64,000 nt of DNA from Planctomycetota bacterium (GTDB lineage Bacteria > Planctomycetota > B15-G4 > SIAN01). Position 1 is the first letter of the stretch, and every line of letters begins with the position of its first letter. The notes under the pieces were generated by a model. It was not told where the DNA came from and searched no databases. It saw only the letters and a program-made list of their open reading frames with translations. Location of the stretch: assembly GCA_009691715.1 (NCBI GenBank), contig SIAN01000005.1:62001-126000 (forward strand). The letters run 5' to 3'. A program made the translations under genes and the position numbers. Shown in pieces: positions 47,236 to 56,403 of this stretch.

Positions 47236-50200
47236 ATGCCAAGCCCCGCTATTCCCCAACTCAAGCTGCCGGATGAAATCCGCGGCTACCGCATCCGCGG
47301 CCTGCTTGGTGCCGGCGCGATGGGGGCGGTCTGGCGTGCCACCGTCTCGAAGGGGCGGCGCGGCCTGAAAGATGGCGACTCCGTCGCGCTCAAGATCCTC
47401 GATCCGCGCTTCACCCCCGACGTGCAGATCGTGCGGCGCTTCAAGCGTGAAGCGGGGGTCGGGCTCGGTGCCGGCCACCCCGGGATCGCCCGGGTTTTCG
47501 AGATCGGCAGCCTGCGCGTCGATGGCGACCGCCGCGTCCACTACATCGTGCAGGAGCTGCTGCACGGCGGCAGCCTGCAGAGCCGGCTCGAGCTCGAAGG
47601 GCCGCAGCCGGAACCGGTGGTCCGCGAGGTCGGCCGTCAGGTTGCCGAGACGCTCGCATTCGTTCACGGGCGCAACATCGTCCATCGCGACCTGAAACCG
47701 GCCAACCTATTCCTCGACGAGCGCGGGCAGGTGAAGGTCGTCGATTTCGGGCTGGCCCGACTCATCACCGTGCCTGAACCGGACGCGAGCGGCGATGGAC
47801 GCCGCGACCGCGCGGGCGAACCACCGCCGCCACCATCGACGGGCGCGACCTCGGCCGGCCGGTTCCTCGGTACCGTCGCCTACGCCGCGCCCGAGCAGTT
47901 GAACGGCGCACCCGCAACGCCGCAGAGCGACCTCTTCGCGCTCGGGATCGTGCTCTACGAAATGGCGGCCGGCCACCATCCGTGGGCGCGCGAGCGCGAC
48001 GCGGGCTACGACGCCTACGTGTCGGCCGTGCAGTCGCGCGATCCGACGCCGCTCACGGAGTTGCGGCCCGAGCTGTCGTGGTATCTCGACCGGCTGGTGC
48101 AGGCGCTGCTCGAACGCGATCCCGATGCGCGCGTGGCGTCGGCGGTTGCGGCGGCCGCGGCCTTCGCCGAAGGCGAGGGCTCCGAGTTCTGGCGCAGCGC
48201 CACGGCGCCGGTCTCGTTGCGCGTGACGATGACGCGCCGCCGCCTCGAGGTCCGTCGCGCCACGCGTCTGCTCGGCCGCGGCCACGAGCTCGCGCTCTTG
48301 GTCGATGAGGCACGCGCAGCATTCGCCGGTGGCCTGCGCCGCGTCGTCCTCGAAGGGCCTTCCGGCGTCGGCAAGACGCGCTTGCTCGATGAGCTCGCAG
48401 ATCGGCTGGAACGAAACGGTCCGCAGGGGTACTTCCTGGTCGCGCGCTGCCGCGATGCCGACGCGCCGCTCGAACCGCTGCGCGACCTCCTGCACGATGC
48501 GTGCGGCCTCGCGCAAGCGGCGGCGGGCGGTGTCATCGCGCTGATCGAGCGGGTCGATCAGCAGTTGCAGGAGCTTCTGCCCGACGCGACGGCGCTTCAC
48601 GACCTGCTCCGCGCCTTCCTGCTCGGCGGTGCGCGCAAGGGCGCGCGTGCGCTGGCGCCGTTGCGCCAGGCGTTGGTCGAGCTGTTCGTTGCAATTTCGC
48701 GCCAGGCGCCGCTGCTGCTGGTGGCGGACTCGCTCGAGCAGGCCGACAGCGACACGCTGAAGACGCTCGAGGCGTTGGTGGCGGCGCCGGGCGTTCGCGC
48801 GCTGCTGCTGGCCGCGACCGTGGCCAACGACCTGCCGCTCGATCGCGCGGTGGCCACGTCGGTCGCGACGCTGCAACGCGGCGCCACCCGCTTCTCCCTC
48901 GTCGACCTGCCGCGAACGGAGTTCACCACGCTGGCGCGCGACATCGGCTTCGAGCGCGCCGACGTCGATCGGGCCGCGACGCGGCTGTTCGAGCTCGCTG
49001 CCGGCAATCCTGGCAGCGCGATCGAGCTCGCGAGCTGGGCGCGCGCCCATGGCCGCCTCGAGCTGCTGACCGCCAAACGGACGACGATCCGTTCGCTTCC
49101 GCCGGCCCTTTCCGAGCGGTTCGCATTGCGGCTGGTCGGACTCGCCGAGGGACCGCGCGAGTTGCTCGAGTGCGCCGCTGTGCTTGGCGCGGAGGTGCGT
49201 GAACTCGCGTTGCGTCGCCTGCTCGGGATCGCGACCGCCGACTTCGATGCGCGTCTGCTCGAACTCGAGCGGGCGGGGCTTCTGGGCCATGTCGGCGGCG
49301 CGTTGCGCTTCCGCGAGCCGCTGCTCCATCGCCACGTCGTGCTCACGCTTCCCACCACCACTCGGCGCGCGATCCATGGCCGCGCCTCGCACCACTATTT
49401 CGACGAGTTCCAAGCGCCCTCCCCTCCGCCGCGCGCGGCGTTGCGCGCGGCCTACCACGCCGAGCTCGCCGGCGAACGGCCGATCCTCGTGCGGACGTTG
49501 CGCCCGGCGGCGCAGTTGCTCGAACTCGAGGGGGCGCCCGATCGCGCATTTGACTTGGTGTCGGCGGCGGAGGTGCTCGCTCGGGCGGAGCCGCAGGACG
49601 ACGCGCTGTTGGCGCAGGCGCTGCTCTTGCGCGGTCCACTGGCCCATCGACTCGGTCGGCGGGAGGACGAGCGCGCGACGTGGACGGAGGCGGCGAAACT
49701 GTCGGCGCGGCTCGACGACGCCAGCGTGCGCTCGCACGCGTTTCACGGCCTCGGCCGACTGGCCTCGCGCACCGGTCGATTTCTGGTTGCCGAGTCCTAT
49801 CTGCGCACCGCGGACGAGGCGGCGCGCAAAGCGCCGCGTGGCCAGGGGGCCGAGCGCGCGCTGATCCTGCTCGACCTCGGCGAAGCGTTGCTGTGGAGCG
49901 GCGACGACGAGCGGGCGGACTCGATCCTCGCCGAGGCCGAGGCGGTGATCGACGCCGGCGCTCCGATCGCGTCGATCGGCCGCTACTGGAAGGAGCGCGG
50001 CAACCTGCTGCTCGAGCTCGAGCGGTTCGACGAGGCGGGGCGAGCGTTCGCGCAGGGACGGGCGATCGTCCGCGGCCCGGCGCTGCGACCGTTGCATCGC
50101 GCGCTGGTGCTCGGCAGCGCGCGCCTGCTGCGCGAACTGTGCGACTGGGACAAGGCGCGCCGCGCCTGCGAGATTGCGCGCAAGTCGGCCGAGTCCGACC

Positions 50201-50787
50201 TCGATCGGCGCCACCTCGCGCAGGCGCTCTTCATCGAAGCCGACATCGCGGCGCGCGCCGGCGAGCCCGACGCCGCCTACAAGCCGCTCGTCCGCGCCTA
50301 CCGGATCGCGCTCGAGGTGGAGGACGACTACCTCGCCGTCAGCGCGCTCGGCTCGCTCGCGCTGCTCTATCGCTGGCGCCGTTTCTCAGGCTGGTCGATC
50401 GAGAAGGCGATCCGCTGCGCGCGCCGGACGATGTCGCGCGCCCACACGCTCGCGGTCGGGCGGCTGGAGGCGCGCGGGCTGGCGGCGCTGGCGCTCTGCT
50501 ACCGCGACATGAAAAAACTGCCGTGGGCGCTGGCGATCGCCCGCAAGGCGCTGCGCGAGGGCTCCGCCGCTGGAGTCGAGCGCCGTCGCGCGGCCGAGAT
50601 CTACTGGGTGCATGGACTGATTGCCAGCGAGATGGGCCATTCCGACGCGGCGCGCGCCTCGCTCGACGAAGCGCGTCAACGCGTCGAGCGGCGCCTGCAG
50701 GGGGTTGCGTCGGCGGCGACACGCGCGCGAATGGTGGAGCGCGACCCGCTGCTACGCGCGATCGAGTCGTATGGACGGCGCTCATGA
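47236..50787 (+). CDS. Serine/threonine kinase fused to a STAND-type ATPase and TPRs
   Basis: A 1183-residue cytoplasmic regulator. The kinase domain has the glycine loop GAGAMG (25-30), Lys53 in VALKIL, HRDLKPAN (150-157) and DFG (170-172), so it should be active. A Pro/Asp/Gly insert lengthens the activation loop before TVAYAAPEQL. It is followed at about residues 350-700 by an AAA_16/STAND ATPase with Walker A GPSGVGKT (374-381) and a Walker-B-like LLLVADSLEQAD in which the usual second acid is Ser. The rest is TPR-like helices (YLRTADEAARKAPRGQG, AYKPLVRAYRIALEVEDDY). Such kinase-ATPase-TPR fusions are typical of Planctomycetota and Myxococcota. It starts the operon that continues with PfkB, overlapping it by ATGA. 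Confidence 0.93.
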   Translation: MPSPAIPQLKLPDEIRGYRIRGLLGAGAMGAVWRATVSKGRRGLKDGDSVALKILDPRFTPDVQIVRRFKREAGVGLGAGHPGIARVFEIGSLRVDGDRRVHYIVQELLHGGSLQSRLELEGPQPEPVVREVGRQVAETLAFVHGRNIVHRDLKPANLFLDERGQVKVVDFGLARLITVPEPDASGDGRRDRAGEPPPPPSTGATSAGRFLGTVAYAAPEQLNGAPATPQSDLFALGIVLYEMAAGHHPWARERDAGYDAYVSAVQSRDPTPLTELRPELSWYLDRLVQALLERDPDARVASAVAAAAAFAEGEGSEFWRSATAPVSLRVTMTRRRLEVRRATRLLGRGHELALLVDEARAAFAGGLRRVVLEGPSGVGKTRLLDELADRLERNGPQGYFLVARCRDADAPLEPLRDLLHDACGLAQAAAGGVIALIERVDQQLQELLPDATALHDLLRAFLLGGARKGARALAPLRQALVELFVAISRQAPLLLVADSLEQADSDTLKTLEALVAAPGVRALLLAATVANDLPLDRAVATSVATLQRGATRFSLVDLPRTEFTTLARDIGFERADVDRAATRLFELAAGNPGSAIELASWARAHGRLELLTAKRTTIRSLPPALSERFALRLVGLAEGPRELLECAAVLGAEVRELALRRLLGIATADFDARLLELERAGLLGHVGGALRFREPLLHRHVVLTLPTTTRRAIHGRASHHYFDEFQAPSPPPRAALRAAYHAELAGERPILVRTLRPAAQLLELEGAPDRAFDLVSAAEVLARAEPQDDALLAQALLLRGPLAHRLGRREDERATWTEAAKLSARLDDASVRSHAFHGLGRLASRTGRFLVAESYLRTADEAARKAPRGQGAERALILLDLGEALLWSGDDERADSILAEAEAVIDAGAPIASIGRYWKERGNLLLELERFDEAGRAFAQGRAIVRGPALRPLHRALVLGSARLLRELCDWDKARRACEIARKSAESDLDRRHLAQALFIEADIAARAGEPDAAYKPLVRAYRIALEVEDDYLAVSALGSLALLYRWRRFSGWSIEKAIRCARRTMSRAHTLAVGRLEARGLAALALCYRDMKKLPWALAIARKALREGSAAGVERRRAAEIYWVHGLIASEMGHSDAARASLDEARQRVERRLQGVASAATRARMVERDPLLRAIESYGRRS

Positions 50788-51704
50788 TCCTCACCGTCAC
50801 GCTCAATCCCTGCGTCCACCGCTACCTGCAGTACCGCGAGACGGAACCGTCGGCGACCGTCGTGCGCGGCGTCAAGGCGCGGGCCAGCTCGGGAGGAAAA
50901 GGGCTGAATGCCGCGCGCGTGATCGTGCAACTCGGCGGCGAGGCGGTGGCGCTATCGACCGCGAGCGGGGCGACCGGCGAGCTGCTGCGCGAGTGCCTTG
51001 CGCGTGAGCGCGTCCCGGCCGAACTGGTGCCGGTGGCGGCGCCCACGCGAGTTTCGACCTGCATCTGGGACGTCGCGCACCAGCGCTTTCGCGAGTTCCT
51101 CGAGGAGGGCGCCGGCGGCGACGAAGTCGCGGCGCAGGGGCTCCGGGATCGGTTCGCGGCCCTCCTGCCGCGCGTCAGCACGGTCACGATCAACGGCAGC
51201 ACCCCAACCGGCGCCTTCGAGTCGCTGCCGCTCGAGTTCGTGGCGACGGCGCGCGCGGCCGGCAAGCGCGTCGTGCTCGACGCCTACGGTTCCGCGGCGA
51301 TCGCTGCATCGAGGGTGCCCCCGCATTGGGTTCGGGCCAACCTCGACGAGGTGTGCACCACGTTCGGTCTCACCGGCACGCAAGCGCTCGAACGCTTCCG
51401 CGCCGACCTCGGTGCCGAGGGGGTCGTCGTCAGCGACGGTCCCGGCGCGCTCCACTGCGTGACGGCCACGGAACACCTCGTCGCGACGCCGCCCTCGATC
51501 CAGCAGGTGAGCGCGGTCGGCTCCGGCGACGCGCTCACCGGCGCGTTCGCGCTGGCGCTCGAGCGCGGTTTTTCGCTCGTCGAGGCGTTGAAACAGGGTT
51601 CTGCGGCCGGTTCGGCCAATGCCGAGCAGTTGCTCATCTGCGAGTTCGCGCTGGATCGCTGGCGCGCGCTCGCCGCTGAAGTTGTTGTGCGGAGCGTGCG
51701 ATGA
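50784..51704 (+). CDS. PfkB-family sugar kinase (1-phosphofructokinase type)
   Basis: A 306-residue ribokinase-fold enzyme. Its start MILTVTLNPCVHRYLQY resembles FruK/LacC (TVTLNPA.D), and GGKGLNAARVI (about 36-46) and the C-terminal VGSGDALTGAF (catalytic Asp in GSGD, which replaces GAGD) are intact. FruK/LacC-type enzymes phosphorylate fructose-1-phosphate or tagatose-6-phosphate, but the exact substrate is not readable. It overlaps both neighbours by four bases, so its level is tied to the upstream kinase. No PTS genes accompany it. Confidence 0.9.
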   Translation: MILTVTLNPCVHRYLQYRETEPSATVVRGVKARASSGGKGLNAARVIVQLGGEAVALSTASGATGELLRECLARERVPAELVPVAAPTRVSTCIWDVAHQRFREFLEEGAGGDEVAAQGLRDRFAALLPRVSTVTINGSTPTGAFESLPLEFVATARAAGKRVVLDAYGSAAIAASRVPPHWVRANLDEVCTTFGLTGTQALERFRADLGAEGVVVSDGPGALHCVTATEHLVATPPSIQQVSAVGSGDALTGAFALALERGFSLVEALKQGSAAGSANAEQLLICEFALDRWRALAAEVVVRSVR

Positions 51705-53389
51705 GACTTGCGCGGGCGGTGATCGGCTGGGGTGGGACGTTGCTGATTGCGGTCGGCGCGTGGCGCGCGCTCGCACTGCCGTGGTTCGGCGGCGATCGCG
51801 GCCACGAGGCGCTCGGTGCCGAGCATGTGGCCATGCAACGCGTCCTCTACGCCGCCATGGAGTTGGGGATCGGCAGCGACCCGCTCGCGGTCTGCGGCAC
51901 CTGGCGTGGTCGACTCGAACGCGGCAGCGGTGCACGAGGCATCCGATTCATCGCGCCGCCGGAGCTGCGGATCGTGAACGCGGCGCTCGCTGGCAGTCCG
52001 TTGCACGAGCGCCTCGGCGGCGGCGAGGCGTGGCTGGCGCAGCCCGCTGCGCTGCGAGTCCTCGACGGTCGCGGGGCCGCGGGCGCCGGCGCGCTCGCGC
52101 TCGATCTGGTGGTCGAATTCGAGCTGCCGCTACTGCGCGAGCGCGACGCCCCGCTGTGGATCGGGAACGCGATCAACCTGTTGCAGTTCGGCGCGACGGT
52201 GACGGCGACGGCGCTGGTCGCTCGCGACGGCGCCATTCGAATTGAAGCGCTTGGCGCCGATCGCTTCGCCATCGCCGATCCAGCGGCTGCCGGCCTCGCG
52301 GCGCGACCGGCCGCCGCGGTGGCGAACGCTTCACGGCCGTCGTGCTCGTTTGCGCTCGATGAAGCGAGCGGAGCGCTCGCGGTCGCTCTTGGTCGCGCTG
52401 CCAGCAGCGAATCCGGCGCCGGCGTCCTGCTGTTGTCCGATCCGGGCGCGAGCACCAAAGCGAGCCACCGATTCCTGCCGCTGCCGGCGGATCCGCGGCG
52501 AGTGCAGTGGGCGGCCAACGGTTCGACCCTGGTGGTCGAGCTTTCAGAAGCGCGCTACGCGACGATCGACGTGGTGCGCGGCGCGTTGCGGCAGGTCGAC
52601 ACCGCGGTCGAGGTGGCACCGGATGGGTCCGTGCTGCTCGAACGGACGGAGCGCGCGCCGGGAGTCCACGTGCAGCGCCTGCTCGATCTGGCGAGCGACG
52701 GTCGCGGCTCGCAGCGGATCGCCGGAGCCCGCGCGCTCCGCTTCACTCTCGGCTGCGGCGGCCTGGTGCGCGCCGGCCCAGGCGGTGCCGGAATCGAGTG
52801 CCTGGCCTTCGACGGCAGCCTGCGCGCCAATCTGCCGGACGCGGCCGCGGCGTGTCGTGCCGTGATCGCGAACCCGCTCGGCTGGTGTTGCGTGACGGAC
52901 ACGCTTGGCGGCTGCCGCATCGCCTTTTCCCCGACCGCCGGACGCGAACCGTGGCAACAGCAGCTCGAGCTGCGTGTCGAGGCGGTCTCGGCCAGCGCCG
53001 ACGGTCGCGAGGTGGTGCTGGTCGGCGCGGCCGCGCGATACGCCGTCGTGCGAATCGCGCCGCTGGCCGTGGAACGGGCGCGGCAGGTGGAAGTCGTCTG
53101 GGAGGGCGACCTGCGACCGATCGCAACGCCGGGTCGCCACGGCCTCCTGCTCGCCGATCCGACGATCCGCGATGCGACGGTGGCGCAGCGGCTCTGGCAT
53201 CTCCCAGCCGAGTCGATCGCCACCGGTGCGACACCGCGCCTGGTCGCCGAGTCGGCGCGGCTCGACGCACCACCGGTCTTTGGCGCCCAAGGGCGCTATC
53301 TCTACTACCTGCGCGCTCCGGGCGGAACGCTCTGGCGCAAGGACCTGCTGCTCGGCGGCGATGAGCCGCTGCTGCTGCACGGTCGCTGA
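51701..53389 (+). CDS. Membrane-anchored WD40/propeller-like protein
   Basis: A 562-residue protein with one N-terminal hydrophobic segment (AVIGWGGTLLIAVGAWRALAL). A domain of about 190 residues, beta-rich in places, follows, then a propeller-like C-terminal region whose strands look like WD40/TolB repeats (ASGALAVALGR, VQWAANGSTLVVELSEA, VEVAPDGSVLLERTE, VEAVSASADGREVVLVG, RYLYYLRAPGGTLWRKDL). It starts within the PfkB stop (ATGA), so the STK, the sugar kinase and this sensor-like protein form one operon. A ligand-binding partner for the kinase pathway is an inference; no motif proves it. Confidence 0.8.
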   Translation: MRLARAVIGWGGTLLIAVGAWRALALPWFGGDRGHEALGAEHVAMQRVLYAAMELGIGSDPLAVCGTWRGRLERGSGARGIRFIAPPELRIVNAALAGSPLHERLGGGEAWLAQPAALRVLDGRGAAGAGALALDLVVEFELPLLRERDAPLWIGNAINLLQFGATVTATALVARDGAIRIEALGADRFAIADPAAAGLAARPAAAVANASRPSCSFALDEASGALAVALGRAASSESGAGVLLLSDPGASTKASHRFLPLPADPRRVQWAANGSTLVVELSEARYATIDVVRGALRQVDTAVEVAPDGSVLLERTERAPGVHVQRLLDLASDGRGSQRIAGARALRFTLGCGGLVRAGPGGAGIECLAFDGSLRANLPDAAAACRAVIANPLGWCCVTDTLGGCRIAFSPTAGREPWQQQLELRVEAVSASADGREVVLVGAAARYAVVRIAPLAVERARQVEVVWEGDLRPIATPGRHGLLLADPTIRDATVAQRLWHLPAESIATGATPRLVAESARLDAPPVFGAQGRYLYYLRAPGGTLWRKDLLLGGDEPLLLHGR

Positions 53390-53404
53390 GGCACGCGAGG
53401 TCCG

Positions 53405-54556
53405 ATGGAATTCCTCACCCGATTGCGCGAAGTGACGAGGCAAGTGCGCGGCGGCTCGCTGCCATCGCCCGAGGAGCTGGTCGAGCTCAAGCGTGAGAAC
53501 CGCCGCCGCGCCGTCGAGGCGGAGGCGCGCGACGCCGAGGTGTGCGACTCGCTGCCGACCTGGATCAACACCACCAACTCGACCGTGTGCAACCTCTCCT
53601 GCCCGTTCTGCCCGCAGGCGTACGGCAAGGGCGTCGATTGGCGGATGGAAGAGCCGATCTACCAGCGCATCCTCGCAGAGCTCTATCCCGCGGCCGAGAT
53701 CGTGCAGCTCTCCGCATTCGGCGAGCCGATGATGACGCCGCGCCTCGCCGAGAAGTTCGACGACATGGACCGCTTCGGCGTGAAGCTCGAGATGGTCACC
53801 AACGCGACGCTGATGAAGGGTGAGGCGCTGCTGGCGCGGATGGCCGGGATCATGGGCCTGCTCACCGTCTCGTTCGACGGGGCGACGAAGCGCACCTACG
53901 ACTCGCTGCGGGTCGGCGCCGACTACGACGAGGTGCTGGCCAACCTGCGCGCCTACAACCGAGCGCGCCACGTGCTGCGGAAGGAGCAGCAGGCGCCGCT
54001 GCACTTCAACACGATCCTGATGAAGAAGACGTTGCCCGAGTTGCCCGCGTTCCTGCGTCTGGCCAAGGAGTTCGATGCGCAGCACGTGACCGTGATGCAC
54101 CTGGTGCGCATGGTTCCCGAGGAGTCGGTCAAAGAGGAGATGCTCGACAGCTCGCCCGAGTGGAAGGCGCGCACCAACAACGCGCTGCTCGAGGCGGCCG
54201 CAGTCGCGCGCGAGATCGGCCTGTCGGTGAACCTGCCGCCGCCGTTCGAAGTGGCGGCAGTGGCGGGAGGCAAGGCCTTGCCGACGTCGCCGTCGATCCG
54301 CTGCTGGTTCCTTTGGCAGCGCATGTACGTCGGCCCGTTCGGGGAAGTCGTGCCGTGCTGCCTCGCGGGGATCCACAAGAACGGCAACGTGAAGCAGTCC
54401 GACTTCTTCACCGAGTGGAACAACGAGATGTACCGCACGATGCGCCGGCGCGTGCACTCGGACGATCCGTACGGCGCCTGCAAGAGCTGCTACCTGGTCA
54501 ACCGCAGCGCTGACGCCGGCGACTTCGACAAGGTCGACGCCGGCACCGCGAGCTGA
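53405..54556 (+). CDS. Radical SAM/SPASM protein
   Basis: A 383-residue radical S-adenosylmethionine enzyme. The [4Fe-4S]-SAM motif is CNLSCPFC (Cys62, Cys66, Cys69), with the following GEPMMTP loop. The C-terminal SPASM-type cluster region carries CWF and PCC near residues 300-320 and CKSC near 360. SPASM members modify peptides, heptoses or other substrates and bind auxiliary clusters; the substrate here is unknown. No precursor peptide gene is evident nearby. It lies 15 bases after the propeller gene on the same strand, so operon membership is possible. A GAGG element lies just upstream of the ATG. Confidence 0.9.
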   Translation: MEFLTRLREVTRQVRGGSLPSPEELVELKRENRRRAVEAEARDAEVCDSLPTWINTTNSTVCNLSCPFCPQAYGKGVDWRMEEPIYQRILAELYPAAEIVQLSAFGEPMMTPRLAEKFDDMDRFGVKLEMVTNATLMKGEALLARMAGIMGLLTVSFDGATKRTYDSLRVGADYDEVLANLRAYNRARHVLRKEQQAPLHFNTILMKKTLPELPAFLRLAKEFDAQHVTVMHLVRMVPEESVKEEMLDSSPEWKARTNNALLEAAAVAREIGLSVNLPPPFEVAAVAGGKALPTSPSIRCWFLWQRMYVGPFGEVVPCCLAGIHKNGNVKQSDFFTEWNNEMYRTMRRRVHSDDPYGACKSCYLVNRSADAGDFDKVDAGTAS

Positions 54557-54587
54557 TCGCCCGCGGCGCCGGCTCAGTCAGCGCGGA

Positions 54588-55226
54588 TCAGATTGCGCGG
54601 CGGTGGCGCGGATGCTGCGGCGCACGCGGCGGCTCCGGGCGTTCGCCACCCGCCGGCGGACCGTCGCGCCGATCGCGGAGATCCTCAAGCCGGTCGCGCG
54701 GCCCGCCGTCGCTTCGGCGGTCGCGCCGGTCCTCACGGCGATCACGGACATCTTCGGTGCGATCCTTCAGATCTTCACGACGGCCCGCGCGCGGCGGTCG
54801 GCCCTGCGGCGGTCCACCCTGCGGGCCGCCCGGTGGCGGCGCGTCGCGGCGATCGTGCAGCGTGGCGAGCCGTTCGCGAATCTGGTCGCGGGTGAGCCCC
54901 TCCGCCTTCCACTCGTCGATCAGGTCGAGCAGATCGGGGCGTGCCTCCTCGCCGCGGCCACGCACACGTTCCTTGATCTTCTCGCGGGCGCCTTCCGGCA
55001 ACCGCTCCGCGATCCTCCGGCGCGCTTCGCCCGGCGGTAGGGCACCGGCTTCGGACACACCTTCCGGGCGCGGCGGCAGCGGCCGCGCAGCGGGTGGCGA
55101 CGAAGGACGATCGTCAGTGACCGGACGGCGTGGTAGGCGCGGCGAGCGTGGCCCATCGGTCTCACCCGCGTTCGCGAGGGTGGCGAATCCGGCGAGGGCC
55201 AGCGCAGTCAGCAGGGTCCGAAGCAT
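54588..55226 (-). CDS. Secreted Arg/Asp/Pro-rich low-complexity protein
   Basis: A 212-residue exported protein. A signal peptide (RTLLTALALAGFATLANAG) precedes a Pro/Arg-rich segment and then a helical middle (RRRIAERLPEGAREKIKERV, LLDLIDEWKAEGLTRDQIRERL). The C-terminal third is low-complexity Arg/Asp/Glu (DRTEDVRDRREDRRDRRSD) with PPGGPQGG-type stretches. Such polyampholyte tails occur in planctomycete cell-surface proteins; no enzymatic motif is present. GGAGGAA precedes the ATG. It is divergent from the ABC cluster and convergent with the radical SAM gene (31-base gap). Confidence 0.8.
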   Translation of the reverse strand: MLRTLLTALALAGFATLANAGETDGPRSPRLPRRPVTDDRPSSPPAARPLPPRPEGVSEAGALPPGEARRRIAERLPEGAREKIKERVRGRGEEARPDLLDLIDEWKAEGLTRDQIRERLATLHDRRDAPPPGGPQGGPPQGRPPRAGRREDLKDRTEDVRDRREDRRDRRSDGGPRDRLEDLRDRRDGPPAGGERPEPPRAPQHPRHRRAI

Positions 55227-55343
55227 CGTGTTCCTCCGTCATGAGCGCCTTGTTTGCAAAGCGCGTTGCGGTGTGTGGGGTGGCGCGGCGCTGTTGAACC
55301 CTGCACCCGCCCGTCAGGTTTCGGTCGCCTCACCATCGATCCC

Positions 55344-55349
55344 TATCAT
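55344..55349 (+). promoter_or_regulatory. Possible -10 element before the ABC cluster
   Basis: TATCAT matches five of six -10 consensus bases in the divergent gap; no convincing -35 is found 15-19 bases upstream. It would start transcription near 55356, which favours the GTG starts at 55417/55423 for the first ATPase over an ATG at 55349. Confidence 0.3.
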
Positions 55350-55422
55350 GGCGCGCTCGACCGGGACGAGTCTTCTGAGGCTGCCCTGTGACTGCGCCGC
55401 GCCTTCCGAAACCTGGGTGACT

Positions 55423-56403
55423 GTGACCGAATCCAATCAGGCGCCTCGAACCGATGCGCCCCCCACGGCGCTTTTCGAGCTTGAAGGGCTCGTGGTCCGT
55501 TACGGCCGCAATACGGTCATCCCCGGACTGACGGTCCGAGTCGAGCCGGGCGCGGTGGGGTTGCTCGGTCCCAACGGCGCCGGCAAGTCGAGCCTGATCA
55601 AGACCATCCTCGGGCTGATCAAGCCGGGCGGTGGCAGCGTGAAGGTGCTCGGACTCGACATCCCGTGCGATGCGCTCGAAGTCCGCCGCCGCGTCGGCTA
55701 CATGCCGGAGAGCGCGGTCGTCTTCCCGGGCATGACCGGCATCGAAAACGTCGCCTATGCCGGCGCCATCGCCGGCATGCCGCGCGGCGAGGCGCGGCGA
55801 CGCGCGCATGAGGTCCTCGAATACGTCGGCTGCGGCGAGGAGCGCTACCGCTCGATCGACGAGTATTCCCAGGGGATGCGCCAGCGGATCAAACTCGCGA
55901 GCGCGCTGGTGCACGACCCCGAACTCCTGCTGCTCGACGAGCCGACGAACGGCCTCGATCCGGGCGGGCGCACCGAGATCCTCGAACTGGTGCGCGACCT
56001 CGGCCACCAGAAGGGGATGAGCATCCTGCTCTCCTCGCATCTGCTCGATGACGTCGAGTCGGTCTGCGATCACGTGCTGCTGCTCGCGCGCGGCGAGCTC
56101 AAGGCCGACGGCTCGATCAAGGAGCTCGAGGCGCGCGTCGCCGGCGAGCACGTGCGCATGACGTTGGAGGGTGACGCCGCGCGATTCCTGGCGCAGGCGC
56201 GCGAACGCGGCTTCGAGCCGCACCTGCCCGACCCGCTCGACCCGAGCGAATGTCTGGTGAAGCTGCCGGCGGGCGCGACGCCCGGCGCGATCCTCAAGCT
56301 GGCGATCGAGTGCGGCGTGCGGGTGCGACGGTTCGTGCCGCAGAGGCCGTCGCTCGAGACAGTCTTCCTCGACACGCTCGAACAGGCCGGAGGGCCGCGC
56401 TGA
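55423..56403 (+). CDS. ABC transporter ATP-binding protein 1
   Basis: A 326-residue ABC ATPase. Walker A GPNGAGKSS (49-57), the signature YSQGMRQRI and Walker B LLLLDEPTNGLD are all intact, followed by the H-loop in LLSSHLLDDVESV. About 90 residues after the canonical domain (LEARVAGEHVRMTLEG to the end) form the usual DrrA/CcmA-type C-terminal extension. The start is one of two nearby GTGs; the ATG at 55349 would add an unusual leader. It overlaps the permease start by one base (TGATG), making an ATPase-permease pair. Substrate not inferable; the CcmA/Gld/Nos-type families it resembles handle lipids, drugs or copper-enzyme assembly. Confidence 0.92.
   Translation: MTESNQAPRTDAPPTALFELEGLVVRYGRNTVIPGLTVRVEPGAVGLLGPNGAGKSSLIKTILGLIKPGGGSVKVLGLDIPCDALEVRRRVGYMPESAVVFPGMTGIENVAYAGAIAGMPRGEARRRAHEVLEYVGCGEERYRSIDEYSQGMRQRIKLASALVHDPELLLLDEPTNGLDPGGRTEILELVRDLGHQKGMSILLSSHLLDDVESVCDHVLLLARGELKADGSIKELEARVAGEHVRMTLEGDAARFLAQARERGFEPHLPDPLDPSECLVKLPAGATPGAILKLAIECGVRVRRFVPQRPSLETVFLDTLEQAGGPR

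Noticed and set aside
47707..50214. 835-codon open frame on the minus strand opposite the kinase gene
   Set aside because: Shadow of the kinase-STAND-TPR gene; no motif and no ribosome site.
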